This document shows positions 1 to 11,236 of a stretch of DNA of 64,000 nt, in pieces. Source of the DNA: Liolophura sinensis (lineage: Eukaryota > Mollusca > Polyplacophora > Chitonida > Chitonidae). Position 1 is the stretch's first letter; each line of letters starts with the position of its first letter. The stretch lies in assembly GCF_032854445.1 (NCBI RefSeq), contig NC_088301.1, forward strand, positions 18,177,223-18,241,222. The letters are read 5' to 3'. The notes under the pieces were generated by a model. The model saw nothing but the letters and a program-made list of their open reading frames with translations. It was not told the DNA's origin and did no database searches. The position numbers and the translations under genes were made by a program.

Positions 1-697
1 GTTTGGAATGGAACCATAAAGTCTTCACCATTTAAAGATTGATGGGTAATGCATTTGAGAGTTTTACATTAGGTTTTTAACAACGAACAGAGGGAAGTAT
101 AACCAACTACTGTTAAAATAGAAGATGATCTTGAATTTCAGAGAAGGTGATTTGAAAATGGCGGTTTGAGAAATTCGTATGCTGACCAAGGCAATGTGTC
201 TGTTGTACTTGTGTTAATTGCGACTGTATGATCTCTGTTATTCCCACATACGAAGGTAACCTAAATAAAGATTTACAGAAAATAACGGAAAACCTTTTCA
301 TGTCGCTTACAGTTTGGGCACTTGGAGGACTGCCCGGGTGACAGGACTGAGTTTTAGGTAAGAGGGTCTTGTGGGAAAGCTTAGCTGGGCACATGACCGT
401 CATATGTCAGATGTACATTTGTAAGTTGTACATTGTTGTGCCATTTCGAACAGTATTTTAACATTATTGACAGTGCAAAAAGGGCTACAGATCGGCATTG
501 GACAGATACTTTGAAGATCTGCTTGTGCATGAGGCCTATGTGGCAATAAGCGGTCGACTTCCCTCGCATGTCCGTTTACTCAGTCAAATATTCAGTGAAA
601 ACTTCTTGGTTTCCACCGTTTTGGTGTGAGTTTGTGTACATTCTGGGCAAGTTTGTTAGTAACTAGCCAAAGGTCGGTGTTTACCTCGGTTTCCGGA
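1..697. other. no recognisable gene
   Basis: AT-rich non-coding sequence. The short open frames here have no recognisable motif and no convincing exon boundaries. Confidence 0.5.
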
Positions 698-886
698 TTA
701 ACAGACTGACAACATGACGGACTAACAGGCTGACCGAATGACTTACAAACAAACTGACGGAATGGCTCACTGACGGACTGACAGATCAGGTGTAAACCTG
801 TAGACCCCTTCTGTGCCGGTATAGCTTTCAAATTATTATGTTTCTTATATCTCTCCTTTATAATCCCTTCCTGGGATGCTGTGTGA
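698..886. repeat. GACGGACT-type tandem tract, copy 1 of a dispersed block
   Basis: Imperfect short tandem units of the type GACTGACGGACTAAC are followed by a unique tail with conserved words such as CAAATTATTATG and CCCTTCCTGGGATG. The same tract plus tail recurs at 2972-3175 in the same orientation, so this is a duplicated block and not an isolated microsatellite. No coding function is supported; translated frames give only low-complexity peptides. Confidence 0.7.
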
Positions 887-1453
887 TGTGAACACAAAGT
901 TTAGCAGATACATGTAGACACTCATACATTTGATTTATTTATCTGATTGTTGTTTATAGCCGTCACACTTAAATGGACTGGAAAGACGCTGTATCCCTTC
1001 CACCAATCTACATTTTAACATGTTTTCTTAAACTGGACTCTGGTATTATGCACTGTGTTTTTAAAAAAGTTCTAGTGCGTTTTCATTTGGTGATTTACGC
1101 ATCGCTATAGAGTATTTTCAGTGTTTGATGGCGGTTATCCTGATGAGGTGGATAAAGTCAGGCATAGCTCTGATGAAAACAACCCCAATCTATTCAGTAA
1201 GGAGCTGGTTTTGAACGTCTTCTATTCATCAAAGGCGTGTGACGGTACAGGCCGTAAAAATAGTTTCGTCCTGTTTTTTGTGCAATGAAAATATTCTCCT
1301 ATAAGACATACTGTATGATATCCCACAAAAGGTTACATTCACGGAGATCTTCTGTAAGCGCGCATATGGGATTTAGAGCAATTTGCCCTTGCCACAGTTG
1401 TGTGATTAGAGCGTCTATCACGGCAGATACGGCTGCAAATGGTGACTCGTGTC

Positions 1454-1820
1454 GTGCGTAAAACTTCCTCGTTTGATTGTCATTCAGCACAAAGAGGACT
1501 GGCCAAGTACACTGCGCGTTACCACCAAGACTCGTCTGAATGGCAAGTGACATGATTCACACAGCAACGTTGCTGGTTACTTCTGTAACGAATCCAGTAA
1601 CACTAGAAATAAACAGCACCCAAATCTGAGTAAAGGGTTAGCTGCGTTTTAATCAAAGTAATGTAGTGGATTAATAACCGGTGAATAAAATGACAACACC
1701 AGAAGGCCCCGTTCAAACAATGTATTAATGTACAATGAGACATGTGCACAATGATACCAAATGCATTAGCACTGATTTACATCAGTGCATACAAAAACAA
1801 TACAAGAATGCATACAATAC
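1454..1820. repeat. dispersed 350-bp block, copy 1 (partner 17283-17635)
   Basis: Long collinear similarity to 17283-17635. Shared words include ACTTCCTCG, GATTGTCATTCA, GACTCGTCTGA, CAAACAATGTATTAAT and AATGATACCAAAT. It may be a duplicated intron segment of a local gene family or an unclassified repeat; no TE ends were identified. Confidence 0.65.
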
Positions 1821-1821
1821 C

Positions 1822-1965
1822 TAATATTAGATTAGTGTTTTACGCCATATTCAATAATATTTCACCTATACCACGGCTATCAGCATTATTTTAGGAGGGA
1901 ACCCAGCAGACCACGGTGAAAACCCACGACCATTCGCAAGTTGCTGTCAGACCTTCCTATGTACC
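1822..1965 (-). mobile_element. SINE 3' half, degenerate
   Basis: Read on the minus strand it carries the same conserved domain and tail as the SINEs at 28786 and 30445: a GGTCGTGGGTTT-like core, an ATAATGCTG-like word, GTGAAATATT and a GGCGTAAAACAC-like end. The tRNA-related head is missing. Confidence 0.65.
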
Positions 1966-2224
1966 ACACAGCCAATAAATAACACATTATAAACCAAAAC
2001 ATTTATATGAATACATAAATATACACCTTCTTATCACAAAATACGTTAAGAACGTTGTAGCGAGATTTGAATTCAGTTTTCCTGATTGTCCTGTTACAAG
2101 GAAAAGTAATTATTTAGTCTTTAGTCCTGAATACAAACAATGCATTTGTATCCAATACCTCTTTCCCCAAGGCTATGGGCGGGGCTGTTACAGAGACCAT
2201 GTTTATTACATAAAGATGTTCCTT

Positions 2225-2445
2225 TTATGACAGTATGACTGAAATATCTGTATTTTTATTCGACCTCAGAATTATCCATGGAATACAAGTTTTAAATCTG
2301 AATTTGATGGCATGCCTTCTATATCGACTATCTTCCATGAATCATTGGGAAGCGACGGCCGCTTCTCTGATACCAGCTTTATTTGCTATTTGTACATCAT
2401 GTATTTCATATTCTTTCGCTATTTGATGTTTTAAGTTGTTTTGAA
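2225..2445. repeat. dispersed block, copy 1 (partner 24148-24400)
   Basis: Collinear with 24148-24400. Both contain GACTGA, a TTTATTCGACCT/TTATTTGACCT word, ACGACCGCTT, CCGGCTTTATTT-like and TTGTTTTG words in the same order. It looks like an ancient duplicated non-coding segment with no recognisable protein. Confidence 0.5.
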
Positions 2446-2971
2446 AAACGACTGAATACGATATAAGTTATTTACACGAATAGTTAGAGTAAAACCCCAG
2501 TTCTCAGGTAAACTGCCAAAAGGGCGTATTTCACCGGTTTCTCGGCAAGGTACATGTAACAAACATCATGAAGGCATACTGTGGAAACAATACATGCGCT
2601 CTTTCGTTTTGGACTTCAGGATAATATGTATAAAGGAGCCCACTCCAAAACAATGCAGGTTATAATTTTGTTGAAAATGGATGAAACGGCCCAAAATCGT
2701 ACGTTGCCTGTAACTTTTCTGGGAAAAGCCAGGTAGATACCGAGCTGAAGTTCAGGATGTCCCACCGTTTTGAAAACAAAAAACAATACGAAAAAGGTAT
2801 GGAAGCCGAATAACGCCATCTTCGTACCATCGTTTCTTCCCCCGGTGATGGTACGAAGCCATGGCACGATGATGCCATCGCCTGCTTCAATATATTCATT
2901 TGACCAGAGCAATGCATTGTGGTCTTTATTTTCTGTTTCCGCTAGTGGTACTTGCCCAAAATTTTGTTACG

Positions 2972-3175
2972 GGTCAACAGACTGACGGATTGACAGAATG
3001 ACGGACTAACGGACTGAAGAAAAGACAGACTGGCGGAATGACGGACTAACAAACTGACGAAATGGCGGACTGACGGACTGACATACCAAGTATAAACCTG
3101 CAGTCCCCTTCAATACTTGTAGCTTTTAAATTATTATGTTATATTTCTTCGCTATATTCCCTTCCTGGGATGTTG
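2972..3175. repeat. GACGGACT-type tandem tract, copy 2
   Basis: Direct partner of 698-886: the same GACGGACTAAC/GACTGACGG units and the same 3' tail with AAATTATTATG and CCTTCCTGGGATG. An inverted 9-bp pair (CGTACCATC and GATGGTACG) lies just upstream near 2824-2855. Confidence 0.7.
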
Positions 3176-3180
3176 ATCCA

Positions 3181-5120
3181 CAACAGAGTAAAACGAAACC
3201 ATTATGTTGCAGCCAAAATAAGGTAAACACACATTCTATGTAAAATACAATTTGTATTGTTATGTGTGTATGAATGGGTTTTATGACACACTTAACAATT
3301 CATCACATCCATGTGTGTGTGACTGATGTTCGGACCCTTACAGCACTATAGCTGGGAAAAGACACAAGACGGCACTGTACTTTTAATTCTCCACACTTTA
3401 TGTCGCTACATAGTCGGCTTTGATTGTGAGTGCAGCTTTACTCTAAAATGATTCTATTTTTACAGTGTGGATAAGGAAGACTGTTCAGGAAGTGTAGGAG
3501 AATAGGTTTATTCACCCCCATATGACAGATGGCATATACCATAGTCTATTTCTTTCAGCTAGTCGCCTATATTCAGTTGGCTGTAAATCAGTAATACTCG
3601 CTAACAAACATTGCTTTTAGTCAGTGATACGTTACAACACAAGATTCACACATCGAAATGTCGAAAATTCATATCGTTACAAAGAAAATGAAGTTAGACC
3701 ATTTTTTCTTATTCCTAATGTCACAAATACAGTTGACGTACATAGCACATGGATGACGTTATAATTATTCAAAACCCAGTGGCATGCTGGGGGAAAGGTT
3801 GAAGTCCAAGGATGTCTTGCGAGGGAAGTGACACCGGTTACCTAATTTCCTATCAACTTCACTCTAAGCCAAGTTTTGAACACTGCCATTTTTGAAATTA
3901 TTTACAAGTTTTTTTACATTAAACGGCAGAGGGATTTTAGAGTTGTATGTCAGGAATATCTGAAATGAAAAACAATGTAGTCGATTCGTGCAGACAGCAG
4001 TGGAGTCTGGATGTGTTACTGTATGCAGTTTGTCCTAACCTCACTGTGGTGCACCTATTGTAAAACAAAAACTCTAAATGGGATTTTTGTCATCTACTTT
4101 CTGGTGATATAATGACTGGAGAACAACGTCACAAAGTAAACAGTAGCTGAATCCTCCATGTACACGGACCAAAACAAAATGGCAACAGGTTAAAATGATG
4201 ACATTCCTTTTTAGTGACTTGGAGTGTTGATCACTAACTTCAAGGCTATTGCGTCGTTTTGATGCTACAGACACTGTATGTATCGTTTAGATTATCAGCT
4301 TTAGCCTATGTCTGGTTTATTGGTTGATAACTCTCCTTCTGTCCAAAATACAGGTGTTTGGGGAATGGTAAACGCCATGATCAACAATTTGAGATGGGGC
4401 GCTGTTGAATAAATAACTGTAACTTCTTTTTCGGTTATCTGACAGATGTTGTTTTAATGTAGGCGAATCCGACATTTGTAAACCGCTCAATTCCAAACGA
4501 GTCTCCATAATTAATAATCACAAGACCTCTTTGCAGATCTGCTATCCAAGTCCTAGACAAGTTTATGAACAAACTAACCATTAAATAAGTAAATTTTCCA
4601 GTAGAATGCTTTTCCCTAGGCATGTCATTTAACATTTTACCGAGATCATAGCGTCTTTGTACTAATATGGGTGGCAGGTCAGGAATAACACTAAACCCGC
4701 ATTCCCGTTGTTGTTTTCTAGCACTTCGGTGAATTTCACATCCTTTTGCACACAAGCAGATTGAATTTGTGATTATGCTGCCTATCAGTGTTGTGAAATA
4801 TCACGAATGTCGAACGTGCATGTAATCTTCAGGGAGGAATTATCGACAGTGTGGGCTTGAAATGTCACAAAACATAAAAAACATTGACTTACTATGCGTG
4901 TATGAGTCATAATCAGTGGTGATTTTGCCAGATTTCTGATCGTTCTAACCCACAACAAAAGTCCATGCGTTTCAACCAATCGATTTTCAGAGCTGCCGTG
5001 CTTTCACCAGTCTACCCAATTTACCGAAAGACGCTTTGTGCGACTTCCGAGTAAATTTCCGACGGACCCGCCTACCGGCCAACCAACCGGCCGGCTATAC
5101 ATCCATCCGACAGGCTTAAA
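3181..5120. other. non-coding stretch
   Basis: About 1.9 kb with no recognisable gene, TE protein or long tandem array. Small open frames near 4.1-4.9 kb lack known motifs. Confidence 0.5.
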
Positions 5121-5124
5121 CATC

Positions 5125-5205
5125 GATACACCTTCAAGACGACAGACGGACGGGCAGACAGATAGACGGACCGACTGACGGGACGACTGACGGACAGACC
5201 AATCT
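5125..5205. repeat. third GACGGAC-type simple tandem tract
   Basis: Imperfect repeats of GACGGACNGAC type. They resemble the tracts at 698 and 2972 in sequence but lack the shared downstream tail, so this may be an independent expansion of the same simple repeat. Confidence 0.6.
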
Positions 5206-6160
5206 AAAAATTTATCTGATATAAAGTGATCTGATGTATTTCTGGCCCACACGTCAGCCATTGTGCAACTCGTTGTGACCTAACCAATGAATGATTAAAG
5301 CAAATGGTAACTGATTTTCGTTCCTGTTATAGCCAGAGTTCAACATGTAGATACTGGAAAATTTGACTGCATTATAAAATACCCTACAGCTGTAACCGTT
5401 GATTCCCCGTACCGGTATTTAAAAATAGTCGACTGCACAGTTCGTCAAACACATAAGCTGTCCCCGATATGACACAATAGCCGGCTTTAAGTAGGGGTTA
5501 TTGGAGAAATCCTCTCCTCACATGCTCACTAGAGCACTGGCTTACCATTCAATTATGCACACGCACGTTTAGGTCTAACACGATGAGATTGGTAAACATA
5601 TGCTTCGTGTTTTTAGGCGTACCTCTATAGCACTCTGACTACGAGATGAACTTTTACCAAACTGTACAGTATAAACACACACTATGTTTTTACTGTTAAA
5701 AAAATGAACAGAGGGTTCTTGAAATCGTCCTGCGCCTGGTAGTGACTGAAGAAAATTTCAAGGCATCAATTATGGATCAGTACTTGGACAAATGGACGAT
5801 TATCTACATATAACGGAAGAGTAGTTATATCGATATAAAATATCGACATACTTTATATGTGACATAGACTGCCACCTTTATCTAACAGATTGCACTTTTA
5901 TTGCTGTGGTTACATTTCCTTCTATCTAACATGTCATTTTCATTCAAGTAGAATTCAAAAAGAATCCATTTGACAGTTATAACGTTAGGTTTTTTTTTAT
6001 AACAAAGAACGGAGGGAACTATAACCATTTGATTTTAAAATAGAATTTTTTTGAAGATGTCGAGTTTTCTAAAAAATTATCTAATATACTGGTTTTCAGA
6101 AATGTTTTTAATAGTAACAGGGTGTAGTTTTAGTTGATTAAGGTGGGCGACATTTTTTTT
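5206..6160. other. non-coding stretch
   Basis: No gene or repeat recognised apart from homopolymer-rich patches. Confidence 0.45.
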
Positions 6161-6204
6161 AAACCTTCAGAAAAAAAAAAAAAAAAAAAAAACCCACCAG
6201 TATC

Positions 6205-6365
6205 ACACATCGCAATCGCGCAATATGGCGCCATTTCCCGGCATGCATCTTGGTATCCTGTCAGGGCAATGACGAACCATAGTACCAAAGAAAGATTCCC
6301 CCTCCAAGCAAAGTCCACATTTCATCTCACAATGTGATCTATACGTCCCCGGGTTACAATTTAAA
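6205..6365 (-). pseudogene. decayed EGF-like exon
   Basis: On the minus strand the translation begins CNPGTYRSHCEMKCGLC and later has PRCMPG. This follows the MEGF-type pattern seen in the intact exons at 22181-22330 and 56210-56368: C-x-PGTY-x3-C-x3-CG-x-C, then G, then C-P-x-R-x-PRC-x-PG. The Cys expected in the CNT-like middle of the repeat is gone and no clean AG acceptor precedes the first Cys. An A/T homopolymer lies on its 3' side (about 6170-6192). Most likely a relic exon of the local EGF-receptor family; a diverged functional exon cannot be excluded. Confidence 0.5.
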
Positions 6366-6385
6366 AGAAACAAGAAACATGTCAA

Positions 6386-7540
6386 TATGCAGTATATTTA
6401 ATATTTTAAAATACAAGGGAGTTTCCGTTGAGTTGAAATCGGGTACAACCCGAAATACTTCCTAGTCTAGAATATTTCATTTTATTTTATTTTTTTTTTT
6501 TTGTGTTTGCAGAGCTCAGAGAGAAGTGTTGGATGACACGACATGACATTTTTTCACAATTAAACCAGTGCAAAGTATTGACAAGGAAAAAGACTTTGAA
6601 TGGTAAACCGGGGAATCGGACCCAGTGCAAGAAATCGTGGACCTCAATAAGCGAAACTGACTATATTTGTGAATAACAGTTACTTACGCACTCATGAGGC
6701 TTCCTCTTTTATAAGTTCTGATATCCTCATCTTTTACTGTTGTATGGCAAGCATGTGACTTATAAAGCTCCAAACATACACTGAAGTTCATAAAATTGAA
6801 AAATTGTACACTGCTCCAATCACAATGAAATATCTTTGTTTCGCAATAGACACTGCAGAGTTGGTAAAGTCACTACACCACAAATATAACCTCGCTTATC
6901 AGTGCTAGGATGTTAGGTTGAGCGGGGAGTCTTTGGTGTGATGTTTTCAGTGATGTCAGCATTTTAGGGGAAGGAATTCTGTCATAAGAAGATACACGCA
7001 CGTACATCGAATGACCTCTCGTCGACATATTCCTGGAAAACTTTTAAGTACGGCGTTAAACTCGAAGCACACATACACTGCACATATACACACGCATGTG
7101 TGGCGTGACATTTTATGTTGTAGCAGACGCTAACATTTAAGGAGAGGTGATCAATAAGAAGATCAATATAGAAGACCCTATAGATATCTGTACAAAACAC
7201 TTCTGGTTTTGCTTTGCCTACTTATGTATCGATGTATGAAATAAATGAGACACTGGTATCTTACTTATTTAGACGTATACGACGCGGTGTTTTGGTCACG
7301 AATATAGATACCAGGACGATGTGCATGTACTTTCACTTTTACTTTGCCTACACATGTTTGGTCCTGATCACTTGGTTACACATAAGATTATATAAAAGTT
7401 TTTTATAAATACTGACAGATAAAGCGAGCTATCTTGCACATTGTAACATCGGGCGATAAAGTGAACATCACAACAGTCTAGAGAGGCACGTTATAAGGTA
7501 AGTTAAGTTGTATGGAGTAACGATTTGCATTTCACCCTAT
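6386..7540. other. non-coding stretch
   Basis: No recognised gene. Around 7020-7100 there is a short word order reminiscent of the dispersed repeat at 18950-19110, too degraded to call. Confidence 0.4.
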
Positions 7541-7544
7541 AGTT

Positions 7545-7700
7545 TACTGTCCCTATCACCATGGCGTAAGTACAATTGGGTAAAATTTTGTTCTGTTAAT
7601 TTCAATTTATTAAATCATAAAAATACACAAAATGTTGTGTTATCATGGCATTTATTTAACAAACAGTTACATGTCAGTGGGACAAGGTCTCCATATGTCT
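7545..7700. repeat. dispersed block, copy 1 (partner 10070-10200)
   Basis: Shares the order CCCTATCACCATGGC / CCCTAGCACCATGGC, AAGTACAATT, TCAATTTATTAAA-like and TTGTGTTATCAT-like words with 10070-10200, same strand. Confidence 0.5.
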
Positions 7701-7842
7701 AATTCACCACCAGAATCACGATTGACGCGGGAATAGTAACAATGCATTTCAGGACATCTGGGGGTTAAAAAGCCGCTGGAGGAATGACGTTGATGTTGAG
7801 ATATTCGACCGAAATTAATATGTCTTATACTTATATGTTACA

Positions 7843-8538
7843 TCAGACCCCGGAGCAGTAGACAGACCTGTTCGCAAACATGTCACAATGAAAGGGTAAG
7901 AACACACAACGTTCTGGATCCAGCCCATCAGTGGCGAAGCAGTAAAGTTCATCTAGCTCAGAATCTGCTGGAAGCACAGATGTCCCAGAAGCTACTGCTG
8001 AAGGTATATATTCTACCCGCTTACACCGGTCTTTAATTGTGTGTATATGACGAGAAAGTTGCCATCCTGGGACCTTGTGTATTGTTTTATACCGCACTGC
8101 AGCCAGGCAGTATACTGCACAAGCTATACTTAGACCTACAATGCAGATTCTCGCATCTGGCCAAGAAACACAGCTATAGCCTTTTGCAGTTTTAATAGCA
8201 AACTGTATCATTCGTTTGGGGGGGGGGGGGGGGGGGTTGGGAAAAGAACATTCATTTGTAGGCCACTTATCGAAGAGAATTTGCTTTCGGATGCTCAAGG
8301 ACCGGATCAACTGAAATCCATGATATAACAGAACAATGCAGAGCGACAAATACAAAGTCTGAGTTGTCCAAGAATGGACGTCTTGGTCGAGCAGTAAAAA
8401 ATCTCTATAAGTTGTTAGGTTGCTGTGAATGCAGTCTGTAAAGTTAGATGGTTGGAGGAGCTTAGAACTGTTCACAAGAACAATAACATTTATGTAAATT
8501 CGATCTGTAAAGTTTGGTGTTTGCAAGAACAATGCCAA
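7843..8538 (-). CDS. open frame of 231 codons with two hydrophobic segments, unknown
   Basis: Product not recognised. The frame is the longest outside transposons on the left side. A hydrophobic stretch (TLYLSLCIVLLYHG) near residue 62 and a stronger one (ICIVGLSIACAVYCLAAV) near residue 131 could be membrane segments. Between them is a proline run encoded by a homopolymer (8219-8237), which looks more like slippage-prone non-coding DNA. The upstream part overlaps short tandem units (8490-8630). A single exon covering only the second segment (about 8210-8030) is an alternative. Open reading through a C-run and a tandem repeat argues against the whole frame being a protein. Confidence 0.25.
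   Translation of the reverse strand: MALFLQTPNFTDRIYINVIVLVNSSKLLQPSNFTDCIHSNLTTYRDFLLLDQDVHSWTTQTLYLSLCIVLLYHGFQLIRSLSIRKQILFDKWPTNECSFPNPPPPPPKRMIQFAIKTAKGYSCVSWPDARICIVGLSIACAVYCLAAVRYKTIHKVPGWQLSRHIHTIKDRCKRVEYIPSAVASGTSVLPADSELDELYCFATDGLDPERCVFLPFHCDMFANRSVYCSGV
8219..8237. repeat. homopolymer G run (C on minus)
   Basis: About 19 consecutive G. Prone to length errors in assembly and able to form quadruplex structures. Confidence 0.9.
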
Positions 8539-8630
8539 TCATGTCAAATCGCTATGTAAAGTTTGGTGTTCGCAAGAACAATGTCAACCCTGTGAATTCG
8601 ATCTGTATAGTTAAGTGTTTGCAAGAATAT
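8490..8630. repeat. about 50-bp tandem repeat, roughly 2.7 copies
   Basis: Repeated words TCGATCTGTAAAGTTTGGTG and GCAAGAACAATG recur at about 50-bp spacing with a few mismatches. Confidence 0.7.
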
Positions 8631-9004
8631 GGTTACTCTCCTGTACCTATGTTACGACTTGCTATAACATTTCGGAAAGTTACATCATGCGACACATATT
8701 TCGGAAGAACGCCTATAACAACAATTTTAAATAAGACTGGTGGCCAAAGACGTAACGTGACTTGGGCGTGCTATTCAGGCACCAGCAGGCCCACGCCGTT
8801 ATAAACCCTATTCTTTGACGGATATACGTTATTGTATTGAAACATAAACGTGAGCAGATTGTACCTCTCAACACACGAGAGACCTATACCAATATCTCGA
8901 AGCACACCTACTCTATACGCAGCACTGTTTAGAAAATGGGGCTTAACATCGTACAATTCTTTAGTCATATGACGAAGAGGAATCATTAGATTTGTTTATA
9001 TATA

Positions 9005-9240
9005 CTGTGTTTTCTTGTGGCAGGAGTCCATGCCACCAAAATGCTGCCGACACTGGAGTATCATGTCGCATGTACCAGACATGACACTCTGTCCAGTCAC
9101 ATTATACTGACATCGGGCCAACCAATCATGTTTCCTTGCTCTAACCTCTCAGTGATGAACGCCAAGCGCGGCAACAACAAGTACCATGTTTTAAGTCTTT
9201 GGTTTGATCTCGGGTCACCCGACTTTGAGGCGTTTTAACC
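9005..9240 (+). repeat. dispersed repeat (CATGCCACCAAAATGCTGCC family)
   Basis: Contains ordered words also seen in reverse orientation near 10640-10690 and partly at 18960-19000: a GCCRCCAAA(A/G)TGCTGCC core, a CATGTACCAGACATGACAC word and a CTAACCTCTCAGTGATGAACGC word. It resembles interspersed repeats with no coding capacity; its class is not determined. Confidence 0.4.
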
Positions 9241-9244
9241 ATTA

Positions 9245-10069
9245 TGCCTCCGAAGTGAACCAGCCCTGTTCGAATGTACGGAATGAACTGGATACCCTAC
9301 ATCTTTTACGACTTACTATGTTGGACTAATGCCGTTGTAGACGCTCGTTCTTTCCCTGAGAATCAAATTATGGCCGCCGGCCAAGTCCGTCAGTGCTCCT
9401 GAACACTGAACGCTTACTCGTGATGAATCCTGTGTGCAAACATTCCTCAAAATGGCTGTTCAACCCAGCCTGGAATAAGGTTCCAGGTGTACAGGACGTA
9501 ATTTGTCGCTCAAGTGTAGTTCGGTAATCCTAAATTGGGTGTAAGTCAGGCAGCCGTACACACGTATGTTGCGTGGCACAGTCATATCATATGGCAGTGG
9601 TGCGTGTAGCGCGGATCGGGAAAAGCAAATCCTGGGGTGACAATTGTTGTGCTGGCACTTACTTAACCTCATTTAGGTGACTACTTGATGCGTACCTATA
9701 TGGGTAACTCTATGAGGCGTACTGGCATGTAGGGGACTTTTTGATCCGTGCTTATCGTCGGCTTTATAAGCCGAACTAAGGTAGCTGCACATGTATGATC
9801 CGTGCTTACATTACTACACTCCGTGCATGTAGATTTTAAATAAACCGAGTGTTTGCTAAAGGCTGCTATAAGCATACATCTGTTATGTCTGTACCAAGAT
9901 TGAAATATAATACAAAAAAAAAAAATACACCAGAGGGAGGAAAGACTAGAGCAGCAACGACGGTGTGATAGAAAATGGCCACATGTATCCGGTGAAAGAC
10001 GGGGTCCTGTTAGTTTATTTGACTGAAGGTTTTATTGTAACTGCTCATGTAAATGATCCATTAATAGAA
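9245..10069. other. non-coding stretch
   Basis: No gene recognised. Contains duplicated short words (GATCCGTGCTTA at about 9742 and 9798) and a small A-run near 9914. Confidence 0.45.
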
Positions 10070-10200
10070 ATTTACCCATCCCTAGCACCATGGCTTAAGT
10101 AGAATTATGTAAACAAAAGTCAGTAAATTTAATTAGCAATTTATTAAACTCACAGGTATAGAATTACTCAAAATCATGTGTTGTCATCACGTTGAATATA
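10070..10200. repeat. dispersed block, copy 2 (partner 7545-7700)
   Basis: Direct-orientation partner of 7545-7700. Confidence 0.5.
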
Positions 10201-10589
10201 TCACAACATCAAAACAACGCGAAAGGATCAGGCCCGGGGGATGTTTATTCCATCAGCAGAATCCTGGTTTATGCGAGAATATAATATAAAATACTACAGC
10301 GACGACAGAGTGATAGTTGCAAATGGTCACACGTTAACTTTGAAGTACAACCTTTTGTCCGTTTACCTCATTTAGAGTTTTACTCATTTAGTTAACATGA
10401 GAGTGGACATTGGGTTCACATACGGGAGACCGGGGATCAAACCCGTTTCTGGTACCAAAGACAAAAATGGCAATTGTTGCTGCGTTCAACACTGAAAGGT
10501 TGGATCAAAGCAACATAGCTTCTTGACCAGGTGTCGCTTTATATTCCTTTTCCCACACGTTTGGACATATATCGTATATCTGAAAATAA

Positions 10590-10790
10590 ACACATACATG
10601 TATACTACGCGTTGAGCCACACCTACGATTACGTCTTACAGCTTCGGCATGGTACATGTACCTCAGTGATGGCAGCACTTTGGCGGCATAGACCGGTGTT
10701 GAAACACAGTACAGCATATGTATACACATCTAGTGCCTCCCCGTTGTCATATGACGGAAAAATTAAGTACGACGTAGAACCCCAAACATA
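10590..10790 (-). repeat. dispersed repeat copy, minus orientation
   Basis: The minus-strand reading has CGTCATATGACAACGGGGAG, GCCGCCAAAGTGCTGCC and GGTACATG words in the order found in the related copy at 18950-19110 and partly at 9005-9240. No ORF is supported. Confidence 0.45.
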
Positions 10791-10853
10791 CATATACATA
10801 ATGTTTCACACAATATTTAGAACATAATTTTAATTCCCCCAGCTGTGATGAAA

Positions 10854-11073
10854 GGACCTTTATGTTCAGTATACTGAGCTACAGTACAAAATTTACACCT
10901 GTGTGAATGTAAAGGGAATTTGGACCTTTGTGTTCAGTATACTGAGCGGTTACCCTACAGTACAAGCTTTAAAACTGTGTGGGTATTTAGGGCCAAGGGA
11001 CCTTTGTGTTCAGTACACTGAGTGGTTATTCTACGGTACAAAAGTCACAGCTATGTGGGTATTTAGGGTCAAG
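10854..11073. repeat. 76-bp minisatellite, left part
   Basis: Units start GGACCTTTRTGTTCAG at 10854, 10922 and 10998, spaced 68 and 76 bp. Each contains ACTGAG, a (C)TACRGTAC-like word and the end GGTATTTAGGGYCAAG. The array is interrupted at 11073 by the LINE and resumes at 16686. Confidence 0.85.
11060..11073. other. target-site duplication, left copy
   Basis: TATTTAGGGTCAAG abuts the 3' end of the LINE. The identical 14 bases abut the 5' end at 16672-16685. Confidence 0.9.
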
Positions 11074-11100
11074 AGTGAGTGAGTGAGTGAAAGTTTTAAC

Positions 11101-11134
11101 GTCGCTTTCAACAATATTTCAGTTTTATCGCGAC
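11101..11134 (-). promoter_or_regulatory. LINE 3'-terminal hairpin
   Basis: GTCGC at 11101-11105 pairs with GCGAC at 11130-11134. The loop includes GAAATATTGTTG on the minus strand, just before the tandem tail. SINEs in this window end with a comparable element (GCCGTCGTA, then GTGAAATATTCTTGAG, then ACGGC/TGGCG), which suggests shared recognition by the LINE RT. Confidence 0.5.
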
Positions 11135-11236
11135 AATAAAACGTCAAATAGTCGATCTACTACGGATAATTGATTTACTATTCAGTCAAAAAAGGACACC
11201 AGGAGTTACATAACAAACACAGACGGTAGTTTAAAA

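Noticed and set aside
2824-2855. short inverted repeat as an operator or terminator
   Set aside because: A 9-bp pair in non-coding eukaryotic DNA with no gene nearby; expected by chance in 64 kb.
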